Below, piece by piece: positions 8,004 to 15,564 of a stretch of DNA of 64,000 nt. Origin of the DNA: CAYWMY01 sp046352935 (GTDB lineage: Bacteria; Pseudomonadota; Gammaproteobacteria; Steroidobacterales; Steroidobacteraceae); the NCBI GenBank assembly GCA_046352935.1, contig JAXMGR010000018.1, positions 29,936 through 93,935 of the forward strand, in the 5' to 3' direction. The translations under genes were made by a program, and so were the position numbers. Positions within the stretch are counted from its first letter, which is position 1; each line of letters starts with the position of its first letter. The notes beneath the pieces are model-generated. The model saw only the letters and a program-made list of their open reading frames with translations. It was not told the DNA's origin and made no database searches.

Positions 8004-9029
8004 ATGTCGATCATCAGTCGTGAAGTCCAGCTGGCGTCGCGGCCTGCGGGAAGGGTCGAGGTCAGTGACTTCCGCGTTGTCGAACGCAGGCTCGCGGATC
8101 CGGGGGAGGGCGAGATCCTCGTCGGGAATCTCTGGGTCTCCGTCGATGCGGCGCTGCGGCTGCGCCTCGACGCGACTCCTCCGCAGGGCTACGCGAGTCC
8201 GCTGCCGCTCGGCGAGCCGCTGATGGGGCTCTGCGTCGGGGAAGTATTGCAGTCGAAGGCCCCGGGCTTCGCGGCCGGCGACGTCGTGATCCATCTGCAC
8301 GGCTACCGCGATTACGCCGTGGTCGATGTCAACGGACCGACGCTCGCCGGCGCCGGTGCACCGACGGTCGTCGATGTGAAGATCGCGCCGCCGCAGGCCT
8401 GGCTGGGCGTGCTCGGCTACACCGGGCTCACGGCCTACGCGGGCCTGCTCGATGTCGCGCCGCTGCGTGCCGGCGACGTGGTCTGGGTTTCCGCGGCCGC
8501 CGGTGCCACGGGGAGTGTCGCGGCGCAGATCGCGAAGCTGCGCGGCCACACCGTCATCGGCAGTGCAGGATCGCCGGAGAAGGTCCGGTACCTCCTGGAC
8601 GAACTCGGCCTCGATGCGGCGTTCAGCCATCATGAGGACCTGCGCGCGGCGCTGCATCGCTGTGCGCCGGACGGCATCGACGTCTATTTCGACAACGTCG
8701 GCGGCGACCACCTCGAGGCCGCGCTCCATGCGCTGCGCGAGGGCGGGCGCGTCGCGCTGTGCGGCGCAATCGCCGAGTACGACGGTACGCCCGCGCGCGG
8801 GCCACGCAACATGTTCCAGATCGTCGCGAAGAGCCTGCAGCTGCGCGGCTTCCGGTCGGGCCACTACGTGGGTCGCATGGACGACATGCGCAGGGATCTG
8901 GGCGGCTGGCTGCGCGACGGCAGGCTGAAGTTCCGCGAACAGGTCTTCGAGGGGCTCGGGAGTGCGCCGCGGGCCATCGTCGCGCTGCTGCACGGCGGGA
9001 CGACGGGCAAGGTGCTGGTGCGGATCTGA
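8004..9029 (+). CDS. NADP-dependent medium-chain oxidoreductase (2-alkenal/enone reductase type)
   Basis: A 341-residue zinc-independent MDR protein, similar to leukotriene B4 12-hydroxydehydrogenase and CurA-type reductases, which reduce alpha,beta-unsaturated ketones or aldehydes with NADPH. The Rossmann nucleotide-binding loop is SAAAGATGSVAAQIAKL at about residues 163-179. The GYTGLTAYAGL and DVYFDNVGGDHLEAAL segments are diagnostic. There is no zinc-ligand set. A good ribosome-binding site (GGGGGAAG) precedes ATG 8004. It is followed by an LLM monooxygenase-like gene, suggesting a shared role in modifying an unsaturated carbonyl intermediate. Confidence 0.9.
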   Translation: MSIISREVQLASRPAGRVEVSDFRVVERRLADPGEGEILVGNLWVSVDAALRLRLDATPPQGYASPLPLGEPLMGLCVGEVLQSKAPGFAAGDVVIHLHGYRDYAVVDVNGPTLAGAGAPTVVDVKIAPPQAWLGVLGYTGLTAYAGLLDVAPLRAGDVVWVSAAAGATGSVAAQIAKLRGHTVIGSAGSPEKVRYLLDELGLDAAFSHHEDLRAALHRCAPDGIDVYFDNVGGDHLEAALHALREGGRVALCGAIAEYDGTPARGPRNMFQIVAKSLQLRGFRSGHYVGRMDDMRRDLGGWLRDGRLKFREQVFEGLGSAPRAIVALLHGGTTGKVLVRI

Positions 9030-9108
9030 TGATCGGCATTGCGCCGGCCGATGAGTGCCGCCATCGGCTGCGGTGGCAGTGCGGCGGCAATGTCATGGAG
9101 TTGATGGT

Positions 9109-9969
9109 ATGAAATTCGGTGTCGCTCTGTTCCCGCTGCGTCCGCAGCAGATCATCGAGGTGACACTCGCCGCCGAGGAGCTCGGTTTCGATTCCGTGTG
9201 GCTCGGCGAGCACGTGGTGACCCCCGTGGCGAGCGAGTCGCGCTTCCCGTATGCGGGCGAGACGGATGACAGCCACGAGGCCTTCCATGCGAACCTGCCT
9301 TTCTACGATCCGTACGCGGTGCTCGGCTACCTCGCTGCCGTGACGCGCCGGCTGAAGCTCGCGGTGTCCGTGTCCATCGTGCCGCTGCACGATCCGTTCC
9401 GGCTCGCGCGCTCGGTCGCGACGCTGGATCTTTTCTCGAACGGCCGCTTCCTGTTCGGCATGGGGGGCGGCTGGCTGAAGGAGGAGTTCGAGATCCTCGG
9501 GCGCGACTGGGAGACGCGGGGCACGCGCTTCAACGAGACGCTCGACGTGATGGAGAGCCTGTTCAACGACGAGGTGACGCAGTACGCGGGACGGGTGCTG
9601 CAGGTGCCGCCGATCGGCATGACCCCGAAGCCGCAGACGCGGCCGCATCCGCCCTACATCTTCGGCGGTCATGCGCCCGCGGCGCTCGCGCGTGCCGCAC
9701 GCCGCGGCGACGGCTGGCTCGCCTCCGAGCTCTCGCCCGCGGAGATGGCGGCCGCGATCGGGACACTCGGGCGCCTGCGCAGCGAATGCGGTCGCGGCGA
9801 TGCGCCGTTCGAGGTGAGCTGCAGCGTCACGGGCGAGGTCAGCGCGGAGGACGTGCGGCGCTATGCCGCGGCGGGCGTGCATCGCCTCGTGGTCCGGCCC
9901 TGGGTGCGGGGTCGCGATGCGGTGCCGAACCTCAGGCGCCTCGTGGAGACCGTCGGTCCGCTGGCCTGA
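9109..9969 (+). CDS. LLM-class (luciferase-like) flavin/F420-dependent oxidoreductase
   Basis: A 286-residue TIM-barrel protein of the bacterial luciferase-like superfamily, closest by eye to the TIGR03619 F420-type subgroup: FDSVWLGEHV near residue 24-33, then FGMGGGWLKEEFEILGRDW and R-x-x-F-N-E-x-L-D-V-M. In proteobacteria such proteins may use FMNH2 or F420; the sequence does not decide. I chose ATG 9109 because the 54 upstream in-frame bases lack homology. It is not a LuxA or LuxB: the long luciferase loops are absent. It sits between an MDR and a SnoaL-fold gene. Confidence 0.88.
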   Translation: MKFGVALFPLRPQQIIEVTLAAEELGFDSVWLGEHVVTPVASESRFPYAGETDDSHEAFHANLPFYDPYAVLGYLAAVTRRLKLAVSVSIVPLHDPFRLARSVATLDLFSNGRFLFGMGGGWLKEEFEILGRDWETRGTRFNETLDVMESLFNDEVTQYAGRVLQVPPIGMTPKPQTRPHPPYIFGGHAPAALARAARRGDGWLASELSPAEMAAAIGTLGRLRSECGRGDAPFEVSCSVTGEVSAEDVRRYAAAGVHRLVVRPWVRGRDAVPNLRRLVETVGPLA

Positions 9970-9997
9970 ACGCGGAGCAGGACCTGGAGAGCATGCG

Positions 9998-10447
9998 ATG
10001 AGCGACCCGATGGCCTACGACACACTCGACCCCGCGGACCGCGCGGCACTCACCGCGCTGTGCATGGAGTACTGCTGGCGCGTGGATTTCGGCCATGCGG
10101 AGCGCGTGCCCGAACTGTTCACGGAGGACTGCCTCTGGGTCGCGCCGCCCGGCGCAGCGGTGGGGGGCAGCGTGAGCGGCATGGCGCAGATGATCGACCA
10201 CTGGAGGCGTCGTGCGCAGGTGCGCGTGACCACGCGCCACCTGCTGACGAACCTGCGCTTCGTGGGCGAGGGTCCCGGTGCGGCGCGCGGCTGGGTCAGC
10301 CTCGTCGTCTACGTGGCGCACGAGGGCGAGGCGAAGACCTCCACGCCGAAGATCGTGGCCGACTATCTCGACACCTACGCCCGCGGCGCGGACGGCCGCT
10401 GGCGCATCCGCACGCGGCACATCCACACGGTGTTCGGCGCGCTCTGA
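9998..10447 (+). CDS. SnoaL/NTF2-fold protein (dehydratase, isomerase or dioxygenase-beta-like)
   Basis: A 149-residue protein with the nuclear transport factor 2/SnoaL fold signature: an N-terminal helix with CMEYCWRVDFGHAERVPELFTEDCLWVAP, where the aromatic-D-x-G-x-x-E-x-x-x-x-L-F-x-x-D pattern is clear, and a C-terminal W-R-I-R-T-R-H-I-H-T strand. Members include steroid isomerases, epoxide hydrolases and dioxygenase beta-subunits, so substrate and reaction remain open. The start at 9998 follows the LLM gene by 28 bp, with a GGAGAG ribosome-binding site. It converges on the amidohydrolase gene. Confidence 0.83.
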   Translation: MSDPMAYDTLDPADRAALTALCMEYCWRVDFGHAERVPELFTEDCLWVAPPGAAVGGSVSGMAQMIDHWRRRAQVRVTTRHLLTNLRFVGEGPGAARGWVSLVVYVAHEGEAKTSTPKIVADYLDTYARGADGRWRIRTRHIHTVFGAL

Positions 10448-10493
10448 ACCGGCCGTCGCGAATGGGCGTGATGCGTGCCGCGCCCGACGGATG

Positions 10494-11936
10494 TCATGAC
10501 ATCGCGGGCCCGGCGGCTGCCGCATCCCAGATCACGCGACCGCCGCTCCAGGTGATGCGCACCCGTGCGTCGCCGAGGTTCCCGCGCACCGCGGGCCACG
10601 GCCGGTCGAGCAGGCACAGGTCGGCCGGTGCGCCCGCGACGATGCGCCGCGGCGCGCCGCCCGGATCGAGCGCGTCACCGCAGTAGAGCGCGAGTGCCTG
10701 TTCCGGTGTGAGCGCCTCGTCGGGGCCACAGATGGCACCGCTGGCCGTGCGGCGATCGACAGCCGCCTGCATGGCGCGCCAGGGATCGGCATCGCCGAAG
10801 GGCGCATCAGAGCCTGCCGCGAGCCGAATGCCCGCATCGAGGAAGCTGCGCAGCCGGTAGAGCCAGGCGCGGTCCTCCGCGTCGACGTCGCTGAGATAGG
10901 CATCGCCGCGCTCGAGGATGAAATGCGGCTGCGTGACGACGGTGAGGCCGAGCGCGCGCAGCAGCGGCAGCGTGTCCGGTGGCGCGACCGAGGCGTGCTC
11001 GATGCGATCGCCGCGCCCGGGACCGGCTTCGCGCAGGGCCGCGAGTGTGAAGTGCAGTTCGGCACGCGTCACGCAATGCACGGCGACGGCACGGCCGTCC
11101 GCGTGGCTCGCGCGCATCGCGGCGACGAGGTCGTCGAAGCCGGGCAGGGCGGTCTCGTGCAGGTGGATCTTCAGCGGTCCGACGCGGAGCCGCGGATCCG
11201 TGGATGCCGCGGCCGACAGCGATGCATCGCCCATCACGAGGACGCGCTGGCGGATCCCGCCGCGGTCCCGCGCGTCGCGAAGGCGCGCCAGGCGGTCGGG
11301 GTCGTTGCCCGGCGTGGCGTCCGTGATGCCGGTGACGCCGCGACGCGCGAGGAAGGCACTTGCGGTCGCGAGATCCGGCCACTCGCCCCGCAGTCGCCGG
11401 CGCAGCCAGTCGTCGCCGTCGTAGAGGCGGCCCGTCGGCCGGCCCGCGATGCGTTCGAGCGGGGAATCCGCCGCACCGTCGTCGAGCATCCCGAGCGCGC
11501 GGCTGTTCAGGACCCACAGCCGGCCGCTGCGATGCTGGAGGCGCGCCGGGCGACGGCTCACGTGCGCATCGAGCCAGTCGCGGCCGATGTCGCCCGCGAC
11601 GGACTCGTGGTAGCCGTAGCCGCGCAGCCACGCATCGTCCGGATCCGGCGCATGGTCCGCGGCGACGAGCCGTGCGGCGAGTTCATCCGCGGTCCGCACC
11701 TCAGGTGGACCGCAACGCAAAGAATGCAGCGCAGCCGCGAGCGCGGGCAGGTGGAGGTGATGGTCGTGCAGGCCCGGCAGCAGCGCCGCGCCTGCTGCGT
11801 CGACGATGTCGTCGCCCGGCAGCGGCGCGAGACCCGGGCCGATCTCGCTGACGCGGTCGCCGGCGATGCGTACGTCCGCGAGACGCCCGGGTGTGAGTTC
11901 GGCGCGGCGGATCAGCACGACGGGCGCCCGGCGCAC
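10494..11936 (-). CDS. YtcJ-like amidohydrolase
   Basis: A 480-residue metal-dependent amidohydrolase (Amidohydro_3 group), probably cytoplasmic. The N-terminal beta-sandwich runs into the metal-binding LLPGLHDHHLHL motif at about residues 53-64 (HxH). A lysine or carboxylated position is not obvious. Further metal or substrate histidines are in KIHLHE, VHCVTRAELH and DRIEHAS, and the late aspartate is in AAGSDAPF. These proteins hydrolyse amide or ester-like bonds. The GTG at 11936 opens the frame; a second in-frame GTG at 11918 fits family N-termini about as well. It lies 45 bp downstream of another SnoaL gene on the same strand. Confidence 0.87.
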   Translation of the reverse strand: MRRAPVVLIRRAELTPGRLADVRIAGDRVSEIGPGLAPLPGDDIVDAAGAALLPGLHDHHLHLPALAAALHSLRCGPPEVRTADELAARLVAADHAPDPDDAWLRGYGYHESVAGDIGRDWLDAHVSRRPARLQHRSGRLWVLNSRALGMLDDGAADSPLERIAGRPTGRLYDGDDWLRRRLRGEWPDLATASAFLARRGVTGITDATPGNDPDRLARLRDARDRGGIRQRVLVMGDASLSAAASTDPRLRVGPLKIHLHETALPGFDDLVAAMRASHADGRAVAVHCVTRAELHFTLAALREAGPGRGDRIEHASVAPPDTLPLLRALGLTVVTQPHFILERGDAYLSDVDAEDRAWLYRLRSFLDAGIRLAAGSDAPFGDADPWRAMQAAVDRRTASGAICGPDEALTPEQALALYCGDALDPGGAPRRIVAGAPADLCLLDRPWPAVRGNLGDARVRITWSGGRVIWDAAAAGPAMS

Positions 11937-11981
11937 GGGCCCGCGGCGGGTTCCGCCCCTGCGGCCGCTGCCATCATCGCC

Positions 11982-12440
11982 TCACGACTGCGCCGGCCCG
12001 GGAGCGCGCGCGATCGGCTGCATGACGTCCATCACGATGGTCTTCTCGCGCATGCGGGCGACACCGTCGTGCACCACCATGACGTCGCGATAGCTGCCGC
12101 AGCCCAGGATCACATCGGCGTCCGAGCCGACGTACAGGAAATAGCAGGAGCTGACGACGGTCCCGGCATCGACGACCTCGGTCACGGGGTTCGCCAGGAA
12201 ATGCCGCTGCAGCCGCGGGGAGGTGGTGAAGGCTTCCCGGAAGAACCCGACCACTGCATCCCGGCCGCGGAAGTCGGCGCCGGGCACGTGCAGCACGGCG
12301 TCCTCCGCGAACACCTCGCGTGCGAGCGCCTCGTGGTCGCGCTGGTCGCAGGCGTTCACATAGCGCGTGACGCACAGCCGTGCGGCTTCGATGAGTTCGA
12401 GGCGCGTGAGGCGCCGGGCCAGCGAGTCGATCGATTCCAC
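11982..12440 (-). CDS. SnoaL-like NTF2-fold protein
   Basis: A 152-residue NTF2-fold protein, first gene of a two-gene minus-strand unit with the amidohydrolase. It shows RYVNACDQRDHEALAREVFAEDAVLHVP, the fold's N-terminal helix-loop, followed by FRGRDAVVGFF and a C-terminal strand with MREKTIVMDV. The reaction is unknown; relatives are isomerases, dehydratases or hydrolases of polycyclic or terpenoid compounds. It is divergent from the 12700 gene across a 259-bp region. Confidence 0.8.
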   Translation of the reverse strand: MESIDSLARRLTRLELIEAARLCVTRYVNACDQRDHEALAREVFAEDAVLHVPGADFRGRDAVVGFFREAFTTSPRLQRHFLANPVTEVVDAGTVVSSCYFLYVGSDADVILGCGSYRDVMVVHDGVARMREKTIVMDVMQPIARAPGPAQS

Positions 12441-12550
12441 AGCGGTCTCCTGTCACAGCACGGGCCGGAATGCCGGCCGCTTCGCCGCGGCCGGGGAGCT
12501 GCCAGTGTAGTCAGGGGCGGCGTGCCGATCATCTGGACGCCGGGCTTAAC

Positions 12551-12560
12551 TATGCGCATA
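12551..12560. promoter_or_regulatory. 10-bp perfect palindrome in a divergent promoter region
   Basis: TATGCGCATA is self-complementary, and two more complementary pairs lie outside one mismatch on each side (AA...TT at 12548-12549 and 12562-12563). It lies in the 259-bp region between the SnoaL gene (minus strand, start 12440) and the 12700-22408 operon (plus strand). A role as operator for either operon is an inference. It does not match the CCGACC-N4-GGTCGG operator found elsewhere in the window. Confidence 0.4.
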
Positions 12561-12699
12561 ATTGTCAGCGTCTTGCGGCGACCCACGTCGGGGTCTATCG
12601 TCGCCGGCAACGGCGATGCGGTCCGCGGTGCGGTGGGTGCGGCGGCCGGTTTCGGCGCCGCGGGCACGGCCCGCGGACATGCATGGAGAGAATGGCACG

Positions 12700-13014
12700 A
12701 TGACGATGAAGATCACTCCCGGTTCCCGCTGGAAGAGCGCGGTGTGTGCGACGGAAGTCGTCGTGGTGAAGGCACCGAAGGACCCGGTGCTCCTGGAATG
12801 TGGTGGTGCGGCGGTGCTCGCGGCCGCAGCCGAGCGTCCTGCGGGCGGGAGCCCGGCGGCCGACCGAAGGACGGGCACGCTGCTCGGCAAGCGCTATGGC
12901 GACGACGCCTCGGGGCTCGAGGTCCTGTGCACGAAGGGCGGCGAGGGCTCGCTGTCCCTGAACGGGGCGCCGCTCGCGCTGCGCGAGGCGAAGCCGCTGC
13001 CGTCCTCGGACTGA
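12700..13014 (+). CDS. Small conserved Cys-containing protein heading the molybdoenzyme operon
   Basis: A 104-residue soluble protein with no signal peptide. Conserved-looking features are K-I-T-P-G-S-R-W-K-S-A-V-C near the N-terminus, L-E-C-G-G, G-K-R-Y and E-V-L-C-T-K-G-G-E-G-S-L. Cysteines sit at residues 16, 34 and 77. From memory, similar short proteins accompany acyl-CoA synthetases in actinobacteria, but I know no assigned function. It could bind a metal through its three cysteines or carry an acyl group; this is speculation. Start ATG 12700 is preceded by GAGAG; an in-frame ATG at 12682 is an alternative. The acyl-CoA ligase follows 7 bp downstream. Confidence 0.7.
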   Translation: MTMKITPGSRWKSAVCATEVVVVKAPKDPVLLECGGAAVLAAAAERPAGGSPAADRRTGTLLGKRYGDDASGLEVLCTKGGEGSLSLNGAPLALREAKPLPSSD

Positions 13015-13021
13015 GGCGCCC

Positions 13022-14530
13022 GTGCACATCGGCCTGCTGCTGGAAATGGCGGCCGACGGTCTCGGCCAGCGCATCGCCGTGGGTCCGCTCGCCTCGGGCC
13101 TCTCGTTCGCCGGCCTGCTGTCCCGCGCCCGCGCGCGGGCCGCGCTGCTGGCCGCGAGCCCCGCGCGCACACTCGTCTACGTCGGGCTCAATTCGCCGGC
13201 GTTCCCGCTGGCGCTCTTCGCCTCGGCACTCGCCAACCGGCCCTTCGCGCCATTGAACTACCGCCTGCCCGATGCGGATCTGCGCCGGCTGCTGGCGCGC
13301 ACGGCGCCTGCGCTCGCGATCGTCGACGACGACATGCTCGCGCGCGTCGCGGGCGTGGAGGGCGTCACCTGCCTGCCGCGCAGCGAGTTCCTCGCCGCGG
13401 CCGCACCGGCAGAAACTGGTGCGGAGCCGGTGCCGGCGGACGCGGAGGACATCGCGGTGCTGCTGTTCACGAGCGGCACGACGGGCGAACCGAAGGCCGC
13501 GGTGCTGCGTCACCGGCACCTGACGTCCTACGTGATCTCGACGCTGGAATTCATGAGTGCGGGCGAGGACGAGGCGGCGCTCGTGAGCGTGCCGCCCTAT
13601 CACATCGCGGCGGTGTCGGCCGTCCTGACCTCGACGTATCTCGGCCGGCGCGTGGTTCACCTCGAGAATTTCACGCCCGAGGAATGGGTGCGCGTCGCGG
13701 CCCGCGAGCGTGTGACCCACGCGATGCTCGTGCCCACGATGCTGGGCCGCGTGCTCGACGTGCTCGAAGCAAGCGGCGGGCAGCTCCCGCAGCTGCGGCA
13801 TCTCTCCTATGGCGGCGGGCCGATGCCCGCGGCCACGATCGAGCGCGCGATGCGCTGCCTGCCGTCCGTCGACTTCGTGAACGGCTACGGACTCACGGAG
13901 ACGAGTTCGACGATTGCCGTGCTGACGCCCGAGGATCACCGCCGGGCCTTCGCGAGCGACGACCCGGACGTGCGCCGGCGTCTCGGGTCCGTGGGCCGGC
14001 CGCTGCCCTCGATCGAACTCGAGATCCGCGATGCCGGGGGACGCTCCGTCCCGGCCGGCCAGGACGGCGAGGTCTGGGTGCGCGGCGAGCAGGTGTCGGG
14101 CGAGTACCTCGACCGGAAGGCCGTGCGCGCCGACGGCTGGTTCCCGACGAAGGACTACGGCTGGCTCGACGAAGGCGGCTTCCTGTTCCTCGGCGGGCGT
14201 CTCGACGACGTGATCGTGCGCGGCGGCGAGAACATCTCGCCCGGCGAGATCGAAGAAGTGCTGCGCACGCATCCCGACGTGCGCGACGCTGCCGTGATCG
14301 GCCTGCCCGACGACGAGTGGGGTGAGCGCGTCGCTGCGGTCGTCGTGAGCAACGGCGCTCCGCACCCCGACGAGCTGCGCCGCTGGTGTCGCGAGCGCCT
14401 GCGCTCGACGAAGACGCCGGAGGACATCGTCTATCGCGAGGCGCTTCCCTACAACGAGACCGGCAAGCTGCTGCGGCGTGCGCTGAAGCTGGAGCTGGCC
14501 GGCGCATCGGCGTCACGAGCGGCCCGTTGA
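13022..14530 (+). CDS. Acyl-CoA ligase (class I adenylate-forming enzyme)
   Basis: A 502-residue AMP-forming acyl-CoA synthetase that would activate a carboxylic acid with ATP and CoA. The P-loop-like A3 motif is LLFTSGTTGEPKAA (about residues 154-167). The A5 motif is NGYGLTETSS, A7 is GWFPTKDYGWLDEGG, A8 is GRLDDVIVRGGENISPGEIEE, and the A10 lysine is in YNETGKLLRR. The substrate is unknown. The start is a GTG 7 bp after the small Cys protein gene. A crotonase gene starts 4 bp after its stop, so this is one operon. Confidence 0.92.
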   Translation: MHIGLLLEMAADGLGQRIAVGPLASGLSFAGLLSRARARAALLAASPARTLVYVGLNSPAFPLALFASALANRPFAPLNYRLPDADLRRLLARTAPALAIVDDDMLARVAGVEGVTCLPRSEFLAAAAPAETGAEPVPADAEDIAVLLFTSGTTGEPKAAVLRHRHLTSYVISTLEFMSAGEDEAALVSVPPYHIAAVSAVLTSTYLGRRVVHLENFTPEEWVRVAARERVTHAMLVPTMLGRVLDVLEASGGQLPQLRHLSYGGGPMPAATIERAMRCLPSVDFVNGYGLTETSSTIAVLTPEDHRRAFASDDPDVRRRLGSVGRPLPSIELEIRDAGGRSVPAGQDGEVWVRGEQVSGEYLDRKAVRADGWFPTKDYGWLDEGGFLFLGGRLDDVIVRGGENISPGEIEEVLRTHPDVRDAAVIGLPDDEWGERVAAVVVSNGAPHPDELRRWCRERLRSTKTPEDIVYREALPYNETGKLLRRALKLELAGASASRAAR

Positions 14531-14534
14531 CCCG

Positions 14535-15524
14535 ATGGGCGGGAGCCTCGACATCGAGGACCACGCGCCCGTCTTCGGGACACCGGCCTTCACGGTCGAT
14601 CTCGGCCACGAGTCCGCGCCCGTCGCCCGTGCGCCCGGCTCCATCCTCATCGGTCTCGACCGGCGCGGGACGCTGCCCGCCGTCGATGCCGCGGACTACG
14701 ATCTGCTGCTGACGACGGCCGTGGCGGCGCCGCGGCCCTGGATCGGCGTGCCGGCTGCAGGCATCGACGACGAGGTGGCGCTGCTGGTCGGCCGCGCCCG
14801 CGAGCGGCCACTCGCGGCCTCGACGCTGGCGCAGGTGCTGCGCGTGGGCGAGGGCCTGTCGCTGCCCGATGCGCTGGTGCTCGAATCCTTCGCGTATTCC
14901 ACGCTGCTCGCGGGCCCCGAGTTCCGCGCCTGGCGCGACGCCAATCCGCCGCGGCCTGCACCCCAGGTCACCGGCCCTCGTGTGCGGCTCACGCGCGACG
15001 ACGGCGCCGTCACCGTGCACCTGACCCATCCGGAGCGGCTCAACGCCTTCGATGCACGCATGCGCGACGAACTCGTCGAAGCGCTGCGGGCGGTCGCCGA
15101 CGATTCCTCCGTCACGGCAGTCATCGTGCGCGGTGACGGGGCTGCCTTCAGTTCGGGCGGCGATCTCGCGGAGTTCGGCGCCGCGCCCGATCCCGCGACC
15201 GCGCACGCGATCCGCTGCCTGCGCTCGCCCGCGGCGCTCGTGCATCGCCTGCGCGCGCAGGCGACGGCGCTGCTGCACGGCGCCTGCATCGGCGCGGGCA
15301 TCGAAGTGCCCGCCGCGGCGGGCCGCGTGATTGCGCACCCGGAGACCTGGTTCCGCCTGCCGGAAGTCGGCATGGGCCTGATCCCGGGTGCGGGCGGCAC
15401 GGCGACCATTCCACGGCGCGTCGGGCGGCACCGCACGCTGTACTGGGCGCTCGCGGATCGCAGGCTCGATCTGGCGACCGCGCGGGACTGGGGCCTCGTC
15501 GATGAGATCGGGGAGAACGCATGA
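14535..15524 (+). CDS. Enoyl-CoA hydratase/isomerase with an unusual N-terminal extension
   Basis: The crotonase domain occupies roughly residues 150-329. It contains VTVHLTHPERLNAFD, the oxyanion-hole segment AAFSSGGDLAEFG, HGACIGAGIEVPAAAGRVIA and FRLPEVGMGLIPGAGG. Glutamates are present at both positions of the canonical hydratase pair (GIE and PEVG), so it is probably an active hydratase. The first 150 residues (MGGSLDIEDHAPVFGTP onward) form an additional domain that I do not recognise. It lies between the acyl-CoA ligase and a family III CoA-transferase, fitting a beta-oxidation-like step. Confidence 0.87.
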   Translation: MGGSLDIEDHAPVFGTPAFTVDLGHESAPVARAPGSILIGLDRRGTLPAVDAADYDLLLTTAVAAPRPWIGVPAAGIDDEVALLVGRARERPLAASTLAQVLRVGEGLSLPDALVLESFAYSTLLAGPEFRAWRDANPPRPAPQVTGPRVRLTRDDGAVTVHLTHPERLNAFDARMRDELVEALRAVADDSSVTAVIVRGDGAAFSSGGDLAEFGAAPDPATAHAIRCLRSPAALVHRLRAQATALLHGACIGAGIEVPAAAGRVIAHPETWFRLPEVGMGLIPGAGGTATIPRRVGRHRTLYWALADRRLDLATARDWGLVDEIGENA

Positions 15525-15564
15525 GCACCCGTCGGGCGCGGCCGCTGATCGGGGAGGGCGCCGC

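Noticed and set aside
9109..9969. A bacterial luciferase alpha subunit pairing with the LuxC/LuxE genes
   Set aside because: The sequence fits the F420/FMN-dependent LLM subgroup, there is no beta subunit, and it lies in a different transcription unit about 10 kb away.
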